From Metellina segmentata (taxonomy: Eukaryota; Arthropoda; Arachnida; Araneae; Tetragnathidae), in NCBI GenBank assembly GCA_947359465.1, contig OX375883.1, forward strand, positions 95,492,293-95,556,292: a stretch of DNA of 64,000 nt, written 5' to 3'. Under the pieces are notes generated by a model, which saw only the letters and a list, made by a program, of their open reading frames with translations, was not told the DNA's origin and did not search any database. The position numbers were made by a program, and so were the translations under genes. Positions 1-11,817 of this stretch are shown here, in pieces (positions within the stretch are counted from its first letter, which is position 1; every line of letters begins with the position of its first letter).

Positions 1-301
1 GTCGCTCAATGTGTCCTTCCACGACATCGGGTGGACATGGATGATTCATCCCCAGTATGCCCAGTTCTACTACTGCAAGGGGCGTTGCTGGAAAAAGAAC
101 GACAACTTCGCTAGCTGGCACGCTGTCGTGCAGAGCATCTATAGCCACCTGACTGCTAATACCTTAAAAGCTTATCCAAAACCCAGCTGCATCCCCACTA
201 AGCTGGATCCGATGACCATGTTTTACTACAGCAAGGAACCGGGCGAGATCGTGCACACTACGATTAATGACATGATCGTCAGAGAGTGCGGCTGTGCTTG
301 A
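1..301 (+). CDS. TGF-beta superfamily ligand, copy A, 3' part of last exon
   Basis: This is the C-terminal 99 codons (frame starts at base 2) of a secreted growth-factor ligand; the rest lies before the window. Visible cystine-knot features are the GWTW motif after the first strand, C-K-G-R-C (the C-x-G-x-C knot signature), a helix (HAVVQSIYSHL), a single Cys in PSCIPTKL and the terminal ECGCA followed by TGA. The pattern is that of activin/inhibin-beta and TGF-beta proper. In the family, such domains bind type I and II serine/threonine kinase receptors outside the cell. The Cys that usually precedes C-V/I-P and links two subunits is Ser here (185-187). Compared with copies B and C the first ~65 codons differ at only a few positions, while the last 30 codons differ strongly from B. 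Receptor and function are unknown. Confidence 0.93.
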   Translation, partial: SLNVSFHDIGWTWMIHPQYAQFYYCKGRCWKKNDNFASWHAVVQSIYSHLTANTLKAYPKPSCIPTKLDPMTMFYYSKEPGEIVHTTINDMIVRECGCA

Positions 302-481
302 ACGAGTTCTTACAATCTCGTCAGCCATCTTGTTTCCCAGAATTCCGTGTGTTTTGGAAGAATTTGCATCATTATTTACATTTCTGTGAGCAAATATCTA
401 TTTTTGCATGTTAAAAATAAAATAGTGTGTGTAATTAAATTGTCTTTTTTCATTCGTGAGTGGTTCTTATTTTATGAAGAA
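302..481 (+). promoter_or_regulatory. 3' UTR of copy A with poly(A) signal
   Basis: This sequence follows the stop codon and aligns with the downstream flanks of copies B and C, so it was part of the duplicated unit. It contains AATAAA at 416-421 and ATTAAA at 434-439. In B and C the first hexamer is changed (AACAAA, AAAAAA) and only the ATTAAA variant remains. The alignment to B and C breaks at about 482, where a foreign block begins. Confidence 0.55.
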
Positions 482-640
482 CTAGCCACTGCGTGGCTAG
501 CACGGTGTTGCCCGTGCTGTACTTTGTGGGGTTAGGTGTGTCTATTGGGAACGTTTGTAAACCACCGGTGTTTGCTACACATTCCCATTTGGTTTGCTCC
601 GCAAACCAACACCACGGACAACGGCGTGATGGCCTCGTTA
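482..640. repeat. Hairpin cluster at the head of a foreign insertion
   Basis: A run of perfect short inverted repeats: CTAGCCAC-TGC-GTGGCTAG (482-500), GCACGG with CCGTGC around a 6-nt loop (500-517), and TTGGTTTGC-TCC-GCAAACCAA (589-609). The last word recurs at 6800-6820 and 6842-6862 inside a different insertion. The block interrupts sequence that is continuous in the other gene units (resuming near 5125). It is probably the terminus of a mobile element; the family is not recognised. Confidence 0.5.
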
Positions 641-694
641 TTGTGAAATTGGAATTGCGAAGAGAGTGAATAGGTGTGACGTCACAATTACTTC

Positions 695-1015
695 GAGGGT
701 GGGGTGCCAGCTGAGGTGTTATGTTATCATATGACCGTGGTTGTCCACGTATATTTCCCTTATTGGATTTAACTACGACCCTAGTTAATTGGTAGTTGTA
801 GTGCTTGAGAACGTTAATTAAAAATTACCCAATTTTCTCGGATACTTTCCTTAGGCGATTGATCCCGGACCGTAGTCAAGAGCCCGTTGAGTTGCTACTG
901 TACGACGATAATTAAAAATTACCTCGGATGTGTCAATTAGGGAATTGATACCAGACCCTCGTTAATAGCCAATTGTGTTGCCTTTGTGTGATGTTAATTA
1001 AAAATTTATTTTAAT
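695..1015 (+). repeat. Decayed tRNA-type SINE (family 1), 3' part, tail module in triplicate
   Basis: It matches the 3' body of the SINE at 14091-14417 (the words GCCAGCTGAGGTG, GACCGTGGTT, GATCCCGGACCG, GTACGACG, TTAATTAAAAATTACC). The terminal module ending in TTAATTAAAAATT occurs three times in a row (about 767-830, 840-925, 930-1010), each copy diverged. The tRNA-like head is missing. Confidence 0.55.
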
Positions 1016-2214
1016 TAAAAATTGGTTGAAATTTGTAATAAAAACTTGCACAGTTTGTGTTTATTGTAGTATTATTTTTAAAATCGATGTTATACACATG
1101 CATATATTACTACAATGCCAAAAATTGTATTTTCTAAGAATTAAAGAGATTTAAGTTTTTGAAAAAGGCAGTTGAGAAAATTGAATGGTGAAAGGAGTGA
1201 GAAACATGCTTTTTTTTACTAAAAACCGAAAAATTAGTCTCTTATTTTTTAAATTTTACAACTGAAATGTGCATCTTATTTTGAACACAACAATGAAATG
1301 TGTTGATTTGGGCAACACAGTATATTTTAACACCAAATTACTTAAATAATAGGGAGACAGAAAAATTAGAAATATTTTTGTAAGTTGAGGTAATTTTGAA
1401 TAAAATAGATTAATAGACCAAAATAAAAGGTATTTTTTTTATTTTGTGGTATACAAAGTGAATTATTTTTTTGCTTACCTGAATTTTTAAAATTAGCAAC
1501 GTTTGTAGTTGTGAAATGTAACTTTAGAAACAATTAAATGAAATGAAATAAGTCTGTGCCATGTGCGAAAGGAAAACAAATTTTAAAAATGTGCATTTTT
1601 TACTTGATTATTTTTCCCCGAGACTATACATGTACACTAATTAAAATAACAATATGTGGCAAGAAATTTAAGTGATATATCTTTATAAAATGTAAAAAAA
1701 AGTATTAAATAATCTCAAACACTTGACCGTGGGAGAAACACGGTTTAATGAGACTGAGTCGTATGACTTTAAGTGATTGTGCCTTGTTATTGCTGACAGT
1801 GAAAGTTAAACGAACTGGGAACTGAAGTTTTTTAAATTGGAATGGGATATCAGAAGTGCTGATTGGTATTTAAGGAATGAATACGTTTTAACTTGCAGCA
1901 TGTCGAGTCACGATGGTGGCTTCAATAATATTTCGCATGAGTTTCTTGACAGAGTGTTGTGCCATTGCACAGTGAAGGTGGATTGATATTTGTGAGAAGC
2001 ATAATCGGTGCTCCAATATGTGCGAGAGTAGTCCAGATCGTTCCAATATGTTAAAAAACTGTGTCGTGTGTTTTAAGGCCTCATTTGTGTCACGCGTAAT
2101 GTGTATAGATTTGTAAATTGAAAAACTACGGGCAATTCTCGCAAGAGTTGCTTTTTGATGGCATTGACATGTTTATTTAATTGGGAAAGATTTGCCCTTT
2201 GGCACAGCCCTGTA
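1016..2214. other. AT-rich stretch, nothing recognised
   Basis: No open frame of useful length, no tandem structure and no recognised transposon motif. The region belongs to the block that is absent from the equivalent position of the other units. Confidence 0.5.
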
Positions 2215-2690
2215 TGATGAGTGCTTTGCTACAACAGCAATATATTGATGAACCACAGGGGTTTTAACCTTTTGGCAGGGGGGCACAGGTGTTTGCACAA
2301 CTGTTTGGCTTGTTTGCATAATCATGAAATGACGGAATGAACGGCAAAGAAAAGAGCAACATGAGTGATTGATTGCCCACCTTGAAGGCATCCCACAGAA
2401 CGGCAGCGCTCACTATTTGCTATTTGTGTTGTGCAAGTGACAGAAACACGTCTGATGAGTGCTTTGCTACAACAGCAATATATTGATGAACCACAGGGGT
2501 TTTAACCTTTTGGCAGGGGGCCACAGGTGTTTGCACAACTGTTTGGCTTGTTTGCATAATCATGAAATGACGGAATGAACGGCAAAGAAAAGAGCAACAT
2601 GAGTGATTGATTGCCCACCTTGAAGGCATCCCACAGAACGGCAGCGCTCACTATTTGCTATTTGTGTTGTGCAAGTGACAGAAACACGTC
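2215..2690. repeat. 238-bp tandem duplication, two copies
   Basis: Positions 2215-2452 and 2453-2690 are nearly identical (for example TGATGAGTGCTTTGCTACAA starts both). Only scattered single-base differences are seen, so the duplication is recent. Short reading frames here are present only because the sequence is repeated; none resembles a protein family. Confidence 0.85.
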
Positions 2691-2942
2691 TGTCTTGAAA
2701 ACTAATCCTACAAAAGTTGCAAACACTTTTTATAGCACTTACATGCAACTCCTCTAATCCTTGACAGTGATGGCTTCTTATACGACTGCCTTTTTATATT
2801 TTTCGGCACGAAACTGTGATTGGCTGTGATATAACACATTTGCATAGTTCCATCTAACTCTGCAGCAAATTGCAAATTTAGATTAGCTTACAGAAATTAA
2901 CATATTCCACAATGTCCTTAACTTTTAGCAGCGAGTCTAGAC

Positions 2943-5124
2943 AATTATAAAATGAAGTACTACGTGTGTTGTATGTTCGGCACACACATGTCCTGACGAA
3001 TCTATAGTACTTCCAATAATGAAATTTGGCACATAAGTAGTGTGAATATTTTAAAATTTTTTAGTCCACCACGAATTTTAAAATTTAATCCAGAACATTT
3101 TAAAAATAATGTAATGAGATATTTAATTATTATTGTGTTCCTCCGAATAGCAAGTCTTCAATTGTCATTGCTAAATACGTATTTACTGTGCGTATGTAGC
3201 TGCCCGATTACTGGATATCCCTTATAAAAATTTATTGCATTAATAAAAGCATATTAACTATTAGTTTGGATTATCATAATGTACATAGGTATATATATTT
3301 TTGTGTGTTCCTCCATTTTTGGAATTGGATCACAGTTGTGCAATACGTTGTTTGTTATTGTTTCTGTTTGAGAGTACGATAATTTGTATTATAATTTTTA
3401 AAGCAAATTAACTTGTCGTTTGGATTATTTGGATATCTTTTTCAAAAGCAGAGACCTGTTTCATCAATTTATTGTCGCTATGTATTCCGAGATTGAAACG
3501 GAGAAGGTGTGGTACATACCACTGAATCAGATTACTCAGAGTAGAACAGTATGCACATTTGAGAGATGCGTTGATAAACGTTGGAAATGCTGCGTTAAAA
3601 AAACTGAAGTACACAGAAATCACTAACTTCCAAAAAGATATAAAAACCAAAAGTAAAAGTTTATGCTTTTGTAAATTTAAACGTTCCATAAATTATTAAA
3701 ATAAAGTATTGGTATGCTTTTCAAAGGACACCCAAACACAGAAAAAAAATAGCATTAAAGATCAACAAAATAACAGCATTTCGCAATAACATGTTTTTTT
3801 TTTTTAATTTACAGCCCTAGTATGCAAAAAAGGCAGTGATTTAAGAAGCCAGCATTGGCAAAATGATGTTTAAATCCAAGACTACCTTTTTGGAACTGGA
3901 TCACAGTTGTCCAATACATTGTTTCGTATCATAGCGGATAAAAGTAGCCTCGCGATAGGATTTTTAGTTGCGACGTGGGCTTTGTATAACGTGAATGTTG
4001 GTCTAACTACACTACAGCGACACCGCAATAAAATGACGACAATGTTATGCAAACATGACTGATATTTTCGTGAGGCAAAATATAGCAGTGTAACCTAAAG
4101 GGAGAAGCCGATACTAAACAAAAGCATAAAAACAGCATTTGTTTTAGTCGTATAACAAAACATTGTGGGGCGTACGTAAAAAGAGGCCGTTATAGCGAAA
4201 TGCCATAATTTTGTTATTATTTAATGAAATGTTTTGTTTGTTTCTGTGTTTGAGTGTCTATTGGAAAGAATAGCAATATTTAATTATGATAATTTATGCA
4301 ATATAAAAATTTACAAAAGCATCACCTGTTACTTTTGGTTTTTATATATTTTTGGAAGTTTAGCGATTTCTGTGTACTTCAGTTTTCGTACAGCAACATT
4401 TCCATCGTTCATCAACGCATCTGAATCAGATGCGTCAAATGTGCATACTGTTCCACTCTTGAGTCATCTGATTTAGTCGTATGTACAACAACAAAAATGA
4501 TAAAAATTAACTATACGAAAACCAAAGTACTATACAGAAACAAACAAAAGATTTCATAAATGAAACAAACCAGAAATTGCACAAAAGATCAAAATTAAAT
4601 ATCGCTAAACTTTGAAAAAAATATCCAAACTAAAAGTTAATATGCTTAAAAAATCAAAATTCAAACTATCGTAGACTAAAAAAGAAACAATAACAAACGT
4701 ATTGCACAACCGTTATCCAGTTTCAAAAATGAAGTAAGCACAATAAAAAGATACTTATATAAAAGATTAAAAGTCAACGCTAATTCAAAGTTAACATGCT
4801 TTTAAAAAAGCAAAACATTTTTTAAATGATTTGCAGTAATCGGGAGGCTACACGGCAACGGATACACACGCGCAGTAAATACGGATTCATTCAATACCGA
4901 TTCATGACTGTTGCCATTCGTAAGAAAGATAATAATAATAGAGCATCGCATTAAATAAATTTTAAAATTTTCAAGATTAAATTTTAAAAATCGGGCTGGT
5001 CTATAATATCGCAAAAAAAATTCATACTACATGTGTGCGAAATTTCATTAGTGTGAATGCCATAAATTCGTCAGGGCACAACTTGATTACACACACACAC
5101 ACAAAATCTTCATTTTATAATAGT
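2943..5124. mobile_element. Foldback-like element with ~0.85 kb inverted arms
   Basis: The left arm (about 2943-3780) is the diverged reverse complement of the right arm (about 4228-5124). The outer ends share TTATAAAATGAAG. Further in, the arms share the complement of ACTTTTGGTTTTTATAT, of CTGTGTACTTCAGTTTT and of GCATACTGTTC. A ~450-bp centre (3781-4227) separates them. No transposase is seen, so this is a non-autonomous foldback/long-TIR element or a palindromic duplication. An (AC)n tract (5089-5103) lies near the right end. Confidence 0.6.
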
Positions 5125-5968
5125 AGAGATAATATTTTAGTTGTAAAGCTAATTGTGGTTTAGGTTCTGTTGTGAGGAAATTGTAACGTCGTGAGTATAG
5201 TTTGCGTGGCGAGTGGCTTGAAGATAATTAAAACGACATTTAGAATTACAGCACATTTAATTAATTATAGAATTATACATATAAGATAAAACTATTTCGA
5301 GGCTAATAGATATTGTACAAATTAGGGTTTCAGTCCCGCGGATTCAATCGGAGCAGAGTCGTCCTGCGTCTGCTCACGTTTCGGTTTTCCACCATTCTAC
5401 TTTTCCTCGAGAGAAGACCCCACACGTTCTTCCGAAGGTGCTATCGCCCAAAGAGAAGTGGATACCCCCATCCGGTCATAAATTCATGGACCACCATGAA
5501 AGTTGTGGTCAGAGGGACCCCCTACGATGAAGCTACAAAATGGATGATCTAAATTCACATTACGTAGTCATTAAAAATTTTGTTACAAGCTATGTCAAAT
5601 GGGGTAGAGTGTTACAGAATGAAATGGCGCACAGTGATACAAACCTAATTTGTCCAATTAGCACATTACAAACAAGCATATGTTTCACAATGTAAATTTT
5701 TATACTCTTATAGTTCTGCATTTTTCACTGTAAGATTTTTAATTATAAATCTTAATGATAACATAAATAAATTGGTTAATTTTTCTGAAAGCTTTTCCTC
5801 CATATAGGTTTGTACATCTTTTTATGTGTGATATTTACAATCTTTCTTTTTTATATGATTAGTAGTTTTCTTTTGTTAAATCTTTCGAAATAATCACAAT
5901 CTAACAAAATTATGTCTCCTTAAGAAGAAAAGTCTTTCTCTTAAGCCCCACCCCGTAAAACTGCACAA
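5125..5968 (+). repeat. Downstream flank of gene unit A, first of two copies
   Basis: Aligns with 10020-10862 (second copy) and with the flanks of genes B (about 30838-31645) and C (about 51580-52400), so it belongs to the ancestral tandem unit. It includes a comparatively GC-rich island (5310-5535) open for about 70-80 codons; no protein family is recognised and the frame is not kept in every copy. Sequence after 5535 is AT-rich with nothing recognised. The copy ends abruptly at the junction GCACAA/CCCAATTTATTG. Confidence 0.6.
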
Positions 5969-6734
5969 CCCAATTTATTGTCGCTATGTATTCCGAGATT
6001 GAATCGGAGAAGGTGTGGTACATACCACTGAATCAGATTACTCAGAGTAGAACAGTATGCACATTTGAGAGATGCGTTGATAAACGTTGGAAATGCTGCG
6101 ATAAAAAAACTGAAGTACACAGAAATCACTAACTTCCAAAAAGTTATAAAAACCAAAAGTAAAAGTTTATGCTTTTGTAAATTTAAACGTTCCATAAATT
6201 ATTAAAATAAAGTATACGTATGCTTTTCAAAGGACACCCAAACACAGAAAAAAAATAGCATTAAAGATCAACAAAATAACAGCATTTCGCAATAACATGT
6301 TTTTTTTTTTAATTTACAGCCCTAGTATGCAAAAAAGGCAGTGATTTAAGAAGCCAGCATTGGCAAAATGATGTTTAAATCCAAGACTACCTTTTTGGAA
6401 CTGGATCACAGTTGTCCAATACATTGTTTCGTATCATAGCGGATAAAAGTAGCCTCGCGATAGGATTTTTAGTTGCGACGTGGGCTTTGTATAAAGTGAA
6501 TGTTGGTCTAACTACACTAAAGCGACAACGCAATAAAATGACGACAATGTTATGCAAACATGACTGATATTTTCGTGAGGCAAAATATAGCAGTGTAACC
6601 TAAAGGGAGAAGCCGATACTAAACAAAAGCATAAAAACAGCATTTGTTTTAGTCGTATAACAAAACATTGTGGGGCGTACGTAAAAAGAGGCCGTTATAG
6701 CGAAATGCCATAATTTTGTTATTATTTAATGAAA

Positions 6735-8279
6735 CTAGGGGGCTCCGCCCCCTGCTCGCTTATGCTCGCCAACCCCCGGGGATTGCTGCGCAATCCCATT
6801 TGGTTTGCTTCGCAAACCAACACTCCTTTCACAGATGTCATTTGGTTTGCTTCGCAAACCAACATTCCTTTCACAGAGTGAAACTATCTGAATAATTCGT
6901 ATTATGCTGATTTCACTTTCCGGTACATGACGTCACAGCGAGGGCTTCGCGCCCTGCTCGCTTACGCTCGCCGACCCCGGGGATTGCTACGCAATCCCGT
7001 TTGGTTTGCTTTCTCAAACCAATACTTCTTTCGCAATTGATTTCACTTTTTTTTGCTTTAACACTTAATGCACCCTAAACTAATAGCCGCATCAGTAAAA
7101 AATCTTCTGTATCTTGTTCCCTGTACAATTTTAAGTAAACAGTGTTAATATCAAAACTTTACGATTGTACTTTGTCGGTAAACTGTCTTGAGAACAGAGG
7201 GAAAAAAGCGAGCCTTTTTCCTCGCCAAATAAAAAGAAATCGTTTTTATGGCAATTGTTGCTACGATAAATTTGATATCTGGCAAACCCGATAGTAGAAA
7301 ATGCAACCCACTGCTGTTTGCGGAACCAGCTATGCGAACTGAAAAATACGAAATTTGTGTCACCAACTTTTGATTGCATCGAATTTATTTATGAACCAAT
7401 TTAAAAAATAATTGTACCGTAAGAAAGAGTACATTGTGAGGTATACTGCAATATTTTTAAAATTAAAAACTAACAGTAATACTATATAGATATGACCATT
7501 TTAGTTTTGTATCGGAAGTTACGATCTGAAAGTTCCGAAAATTGTATGACCTACTTTTAATTGCATCGATTTTGTTTATTAACCAATTTGAAAAATAATT
7601 GTATCATAAGAAAGAGTGTAATGTAGTGTATTCAGTGATGTTCTCAAATTTAAAAAATAATGGTTTTTGCCGTAGACATAACGGTTTTAACAAAACGTAG
7701 CGAAAATATCCGAAGATTCCGAATTTTGTATCACGAACTTTTGATCGCATCCAATTTAATTATTAACCGATTTCAAAAATAATAGTACCGTAAGAAAGAG
7801 TATATTCTGAGGTATACTGCGATATTTTAAAAATTAAAAACTAATAGTAATTAGATATAAATACGGCAGTTTTAAAAAAAAGTAACAAAAATGTCCCGAT
7901 TTTTCCCGAATTTCAAAAAAATATTATCAAGAACCACATTTAAATTTCAAAAAAAACTCGACGAGCTGCAAAAATTTACGTTGAGAGGTACTCTTAAAAA
8001 AAAACTCACGACTAAAGACTGAAATTTTGAATGTGTTTTGCTCACTCGCGGAAGAAATTTCACTTCTTCAACTTTAACACTTAATAAAACCTAAACTAAT
8101 AGCTGCATCGGAAAAAAATCTTAATAATTATCCAGGGAATACGATGAAGAACAAAGCATGTTAATTTCATATTTTTCCGATCAGTACTTTCTCGGGAAAC
8201 CGTCTAAGAATGGAGCTAAACAACAAAAATTTCAATTCTTCGGCGGCGGCGGCGGTAACTTTTTTTTAATATAGAGAGA
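6735..8279. mobile_element. Hairpin-headed insertion, unknown family
   Basis: It splits foldback sequence that is continuous at 4228/4229. The first ~320 bp hold stems with 3-nt loops: AGGGGGC-TCC-GCCCCCT (6737-6753), GGGATTGC-TGC-GCAATCCC (6779-6797), TTGGTTTGC-TTC-GCAAACCAA (6800-6820 and again 6842-6862, in a ~42-bp direct repeat) and GGGATTGC-TAC-GCAATCCC (6980-6998). GCTCGCTTATGCTCGC and its variant recur. The remainder is AT-rich and ends near TTTAATATAGAGAG after a (CGG)n run (8241-8256). There is no coding capacity; the family is not recognised. Confidence 0.5.
7345..7870. repeat. Diverged ~187-bp tandem repeat, about three copies
   Basis: Three successive blocks share, in order, a (C/T)ACTTTTGATTGCATCGAATT-like word (about 7357, 7545, 7732), a TTAACCAATTTGAAAAATAA-like word, GTAAGAAAGAGT and a TATACTGCGATATTTT-like word. 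The copies have diverged considerably. It lies inside the hairpin-headed insertion and resembles satellite-type amplification. Confidence 0.6.
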
Positions 8280-10019
8280 TGTTTTGTTTGTTTCTGTGTT
8301 TGAGTATCTATTGGAAAGAATAGCAATATTTAATTATGATAATTTATGCAATATAAAAATTTACAAAAGCATCACCTGTTACTTTTGGTTTTTATATATT
8401 TTTGGAAGTTTAGCGATTTCTGTGTACTTCAGTTTTCGTACAGCAACATTTCCATCGTTCATCAACGTATCTGAATCAGATGCGTCAAATGTACATACTG
8501 TTCCACTCTTCAGTCATCTGATTTAGTCGTATGTACAACAACAAAAATGATAAAAATTAACTATACGAAAACCAAAGTACTATACAGAAACAAAAAAAAG
8601 ATTGCATAAATGAAACAAACCAGACATTGCACAAAAGATCAAAATTAAATATCGCTAAACTTTGAAAAAAATATCCAAACTAAAAGTTATTATGCTTTAA
8701 AAATAAAAATCCAAACTATCATAGTCTAAAAAAGAAACAATAACAAACATATTGCACAACCGTTATCCAGTTTCAAAAATGAAGTAAGCACAATAAAAAG
8801 ATACTTATATAATAGATTAAAAGTCAACGCTAACTAAAAGTTAACATGCTTTAAAAATAAAAATATTTGTATAAAGTCGGTGTTGATGTAACGGTACACT
8901 AAAGGGACAACGCAGTAAAATGACAACAATGTCATGCAAACATGACTGATATTTTCGTGAGGCAAAATATAGCAGTGTAATCTTAAGGGTGAAGTCGATA
9001 CTAAACAAAAGCATAAAAACAGCATTTGTTTTAGTCGTGTAACAAAACATTGTGGGGCGTACGTAAAAAGAGGCCGTTATAGCGAATTGCCATAATTTTG
9101 TTATTATTTAATGAAATGTTTTGTTTGTTTCTGTGTTTGAGTGTCTTTTGGAAAGAATAGCAATATTTAATTTTGATAATTTATGCAATAATAATTTACA
9201 AAAGCATCACCTGTTATTTTAGGTTTTTATATCTTTTTGGAAGTTTAGAGCGATTTCTGTGTACTTCAGTTTTCGTACAGCAACATTTCCATCGTTCATC
9301 AACGCATCTGAATCAGATGAGTCAAATGTGCATACTGTTCCACTCTTGAGTCATCTGATTTAGTCGTATGTACAACAACAAAAATGATAAAAATTAACTA
9401 TACGAAAACCAAAGTACTATACAGAAACAAACAAAATATTTCATAAATGAAACAAACCAGAAATTGCACAAAAGATCAAAATTAAATATCGCTAAACTTT
9501 GAAAAAAATATCCAAACTAAAAGTTAATATGCTTAAAAAATCAAAATTCAAACTATCGTAGACTAAAAAAGAAACAATAACAAACGTATTGCACAACCGT
9601 TATCCAGTTTCAAAAATGAAGTAAGCACAATAAAAAGATACTTATATAAAAGATTAAAAGTCAACGCTAATTCAAAGTTAACATGCTTTTAAAAAAGCAA
9701 AACATTTTTTAAATGATATGCAGTAATCGGGAGCCTACACGGCGACGGATACACACGCGCAGTAAATACGGATTCATTCAATACCGATTCATGACTGTTG
9801 CCATTCGTAAGAAAGATAATAATAATAGAGCATCGCATTAAATAAATTTTAAAATTTTCAAGATTAAATTTTAAAAATCGGGCTGGTCTATAATATCGCA
9901 AAAAAAATTCATACTACATGTGTGCGAAATTTCATTAGTGTGAATGCCATAAATTCGTCAGGGCACAACTTGATTACACACACACACACACACACACAAA
10001 ATCTTCATTTTATAATAGT

Positions 10020-10862
10020 AGCGATAATATTTTAGTTGTAAAGCTAATTGTGGTTTAGGTTCTGTTGTGAGGAAATTGTAACGTCGTGAGTATAGTTTGC
10101 GTGGCGAGTGGCTTGAAGATAATTAAAACGACATTTAGAATTACAGCACATTTAATTAATTATAGAATTATACATATAAGATAAAACTATTTCGAGGCTA
10201 ATAGATATTGTACAAATTAGGGTTTCATTGCCGCGGTTTCAATACGGAGCAGAGTCGTCCTGCGTCCGCTCACGTTTCGGTTTTCCACCATTCTCCTTTT
10301 CCTCGAGAGAAGACCCCACACGTTCTTCCGAAGCTGCTATCGCCCAAAGAGAAGGGGATACCCCCATCCTGTCATAAATTCATGGACCACCATGAAAGTT
10401 GTGGTCAGAGGGACCCCCTACGGTGAAGCTACAAAATGGATGATCTAAATTCACATTACGTAGTCATTAAAAATTTTGTTACAAGCTATGTCAAATGGGG
10501 TAGAGTGTTACAGAATGAAATGGCGCACAGTGATACAAACCTAATTTGTCCAATTAGCACATTACAAACAAGCATATGTTTCACAATGTAAATTTTTATA
10601 CTCTTATAGTTCTGCATTTTTCACTGTAAGATTTTTGATTATAAATCTTAATGATAACATAAATAAATTGGTTAATTTTTCTGAAAGCTTTTCCTCCATA
10701 TAGGTTTGTACATCTTTTTATGTGTGATATTTACAATCTTTCTTTTTTATATGATTAGTAGTTTTCTTTTGTTAAATCTTTCGAAATAATCACAATCTAA
10801 CAAAATTATGTCTCCTTAAGAAGAAAAGTCTTTCTCTTAAGCCCCACCCCGTAAAACTGCAC
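10020..10862 (+). repeat. Downstream flank of gene unit A, second copy
   Basis: A near-copy of 5125-5968. It continues without a break into sequence that matches the other units (TGATGGGTAAAATGTTGGAT and on), so this copy marks the original end of the interrupted flank. It contains the same GC-rich island (10205-10430). Confidence 0.65.
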
Positions 10863-10950
10863 AAAAAAAATGATGGGTAAAATGTTGGATTTTGACTGAT
10901 GCGCCAGATGAAAATATGATTAGAGGGGAAAAAAACTAAACCCTAAAAAG

Positions 10951-11414
10951 AACGAAATTCCCAAGAAGAGAGCCAAAGTGAATCTGAGTCATTATCCTAC
11001 CGAGAAATCATCAACAGAAGATTAAGATTCCCCATCTTATGCTGATAGTGATAACAAGTCGTTTTCAGACATTACTGCAGATGATAACAATATTAACAAT
11101 GGTGATTACATTATAGTTGAAAAATGACACCTTAAAGAACATAAAATTCACTCTATTGGGGAAGTTGTGAATCAGAACAACGTTGATTTTGAAGTGTTGT
11201 ACGTCAGAAGAATTTTTCCATCTGATACATTTTCACGAACAAAAGAAGTTCATTCATTCGAAAAATAAAAAATCATTGCCAAACTACCTCTTCCAATTCC
11301 TTCAGGAGGGACAGTGAGAAAAGCAGACATGCTGATTTTCCCTGTCGATTTAACCTCCTATCAAAATCTAAAACAAGTTTACTATTTCTGTTATCCTATT
11401 TCATCATCTACTTT
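10951..11414 (+). pseudogene. Decayed transposase-like C-terminal fragment (unit A)
   Basis: One frame reads through about 154 codons with three in-frame stops. It keeps a protein-like texture: an acidic stretch, GDYIIVEK, IGEVVN, DFEVLYVRRI, IAKLPLPIPSGGTVRKAD and FPVDLTSY. This resembles the C-terminal tail domain seen on many insect transposase-derived proteins, but I cannot name the family with certainty. The same fossil with the same stops is present at 31733-32201 and 52488-52957, so it died before the tandem duplication. Confidence 0.4.
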
Positions 11415-11817
11415 GTAAGTGTTGGCTACAATCATTGCAAATGTTTTCCTCACTTTGAAAGCTGTTCAATTATGCCTAAACTAATAAAAAGTGGTATTTG
11501 ATTTTAAGGCTGCTTAAGAAATTATTAGATATCTGTACATTTCAATTCAAATAAATTTTAATAAAAGCCCATTCTTTATATTTACAGTTGCTACTATAAC
11601 GTAACACTGTATCCCACAGTGTGTAATACTGTACTCCGACTTAGGAGTAAGTTTCATTTTGAGCTTTTATTTGTTTACAGATTAAAACCTGATGGGTGGA
11701 TTTATTTAATTAAACATGTTGAGATGACATGTATTTTTTTCTGTTGTTTATAATAATTAAAAAAAAATTTCTCTCCTACAAATTTAGTTCCTCTTAAAAA
11801 ATTATATTCGAATTCGG

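Larger units (their letters stand above)
5969..10019. repeat. Rearranged second copy of the foldback element
   Basis: 5969-6734 matches 3470-4228. 6735-8279 is an insertion. 8280-8860 matches 4229-4810. 8861-9113 repeats the element centre (about 3985-4228). 9114-10018 matches the whole right arm, ending in an (AC)n tract (9976-9998). The pattern fits an unequal tandem duplication of about 4.9 kb covering [foldback + flank], followed by a further insertion and a partial re-duplication. Confidence 0.6.
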
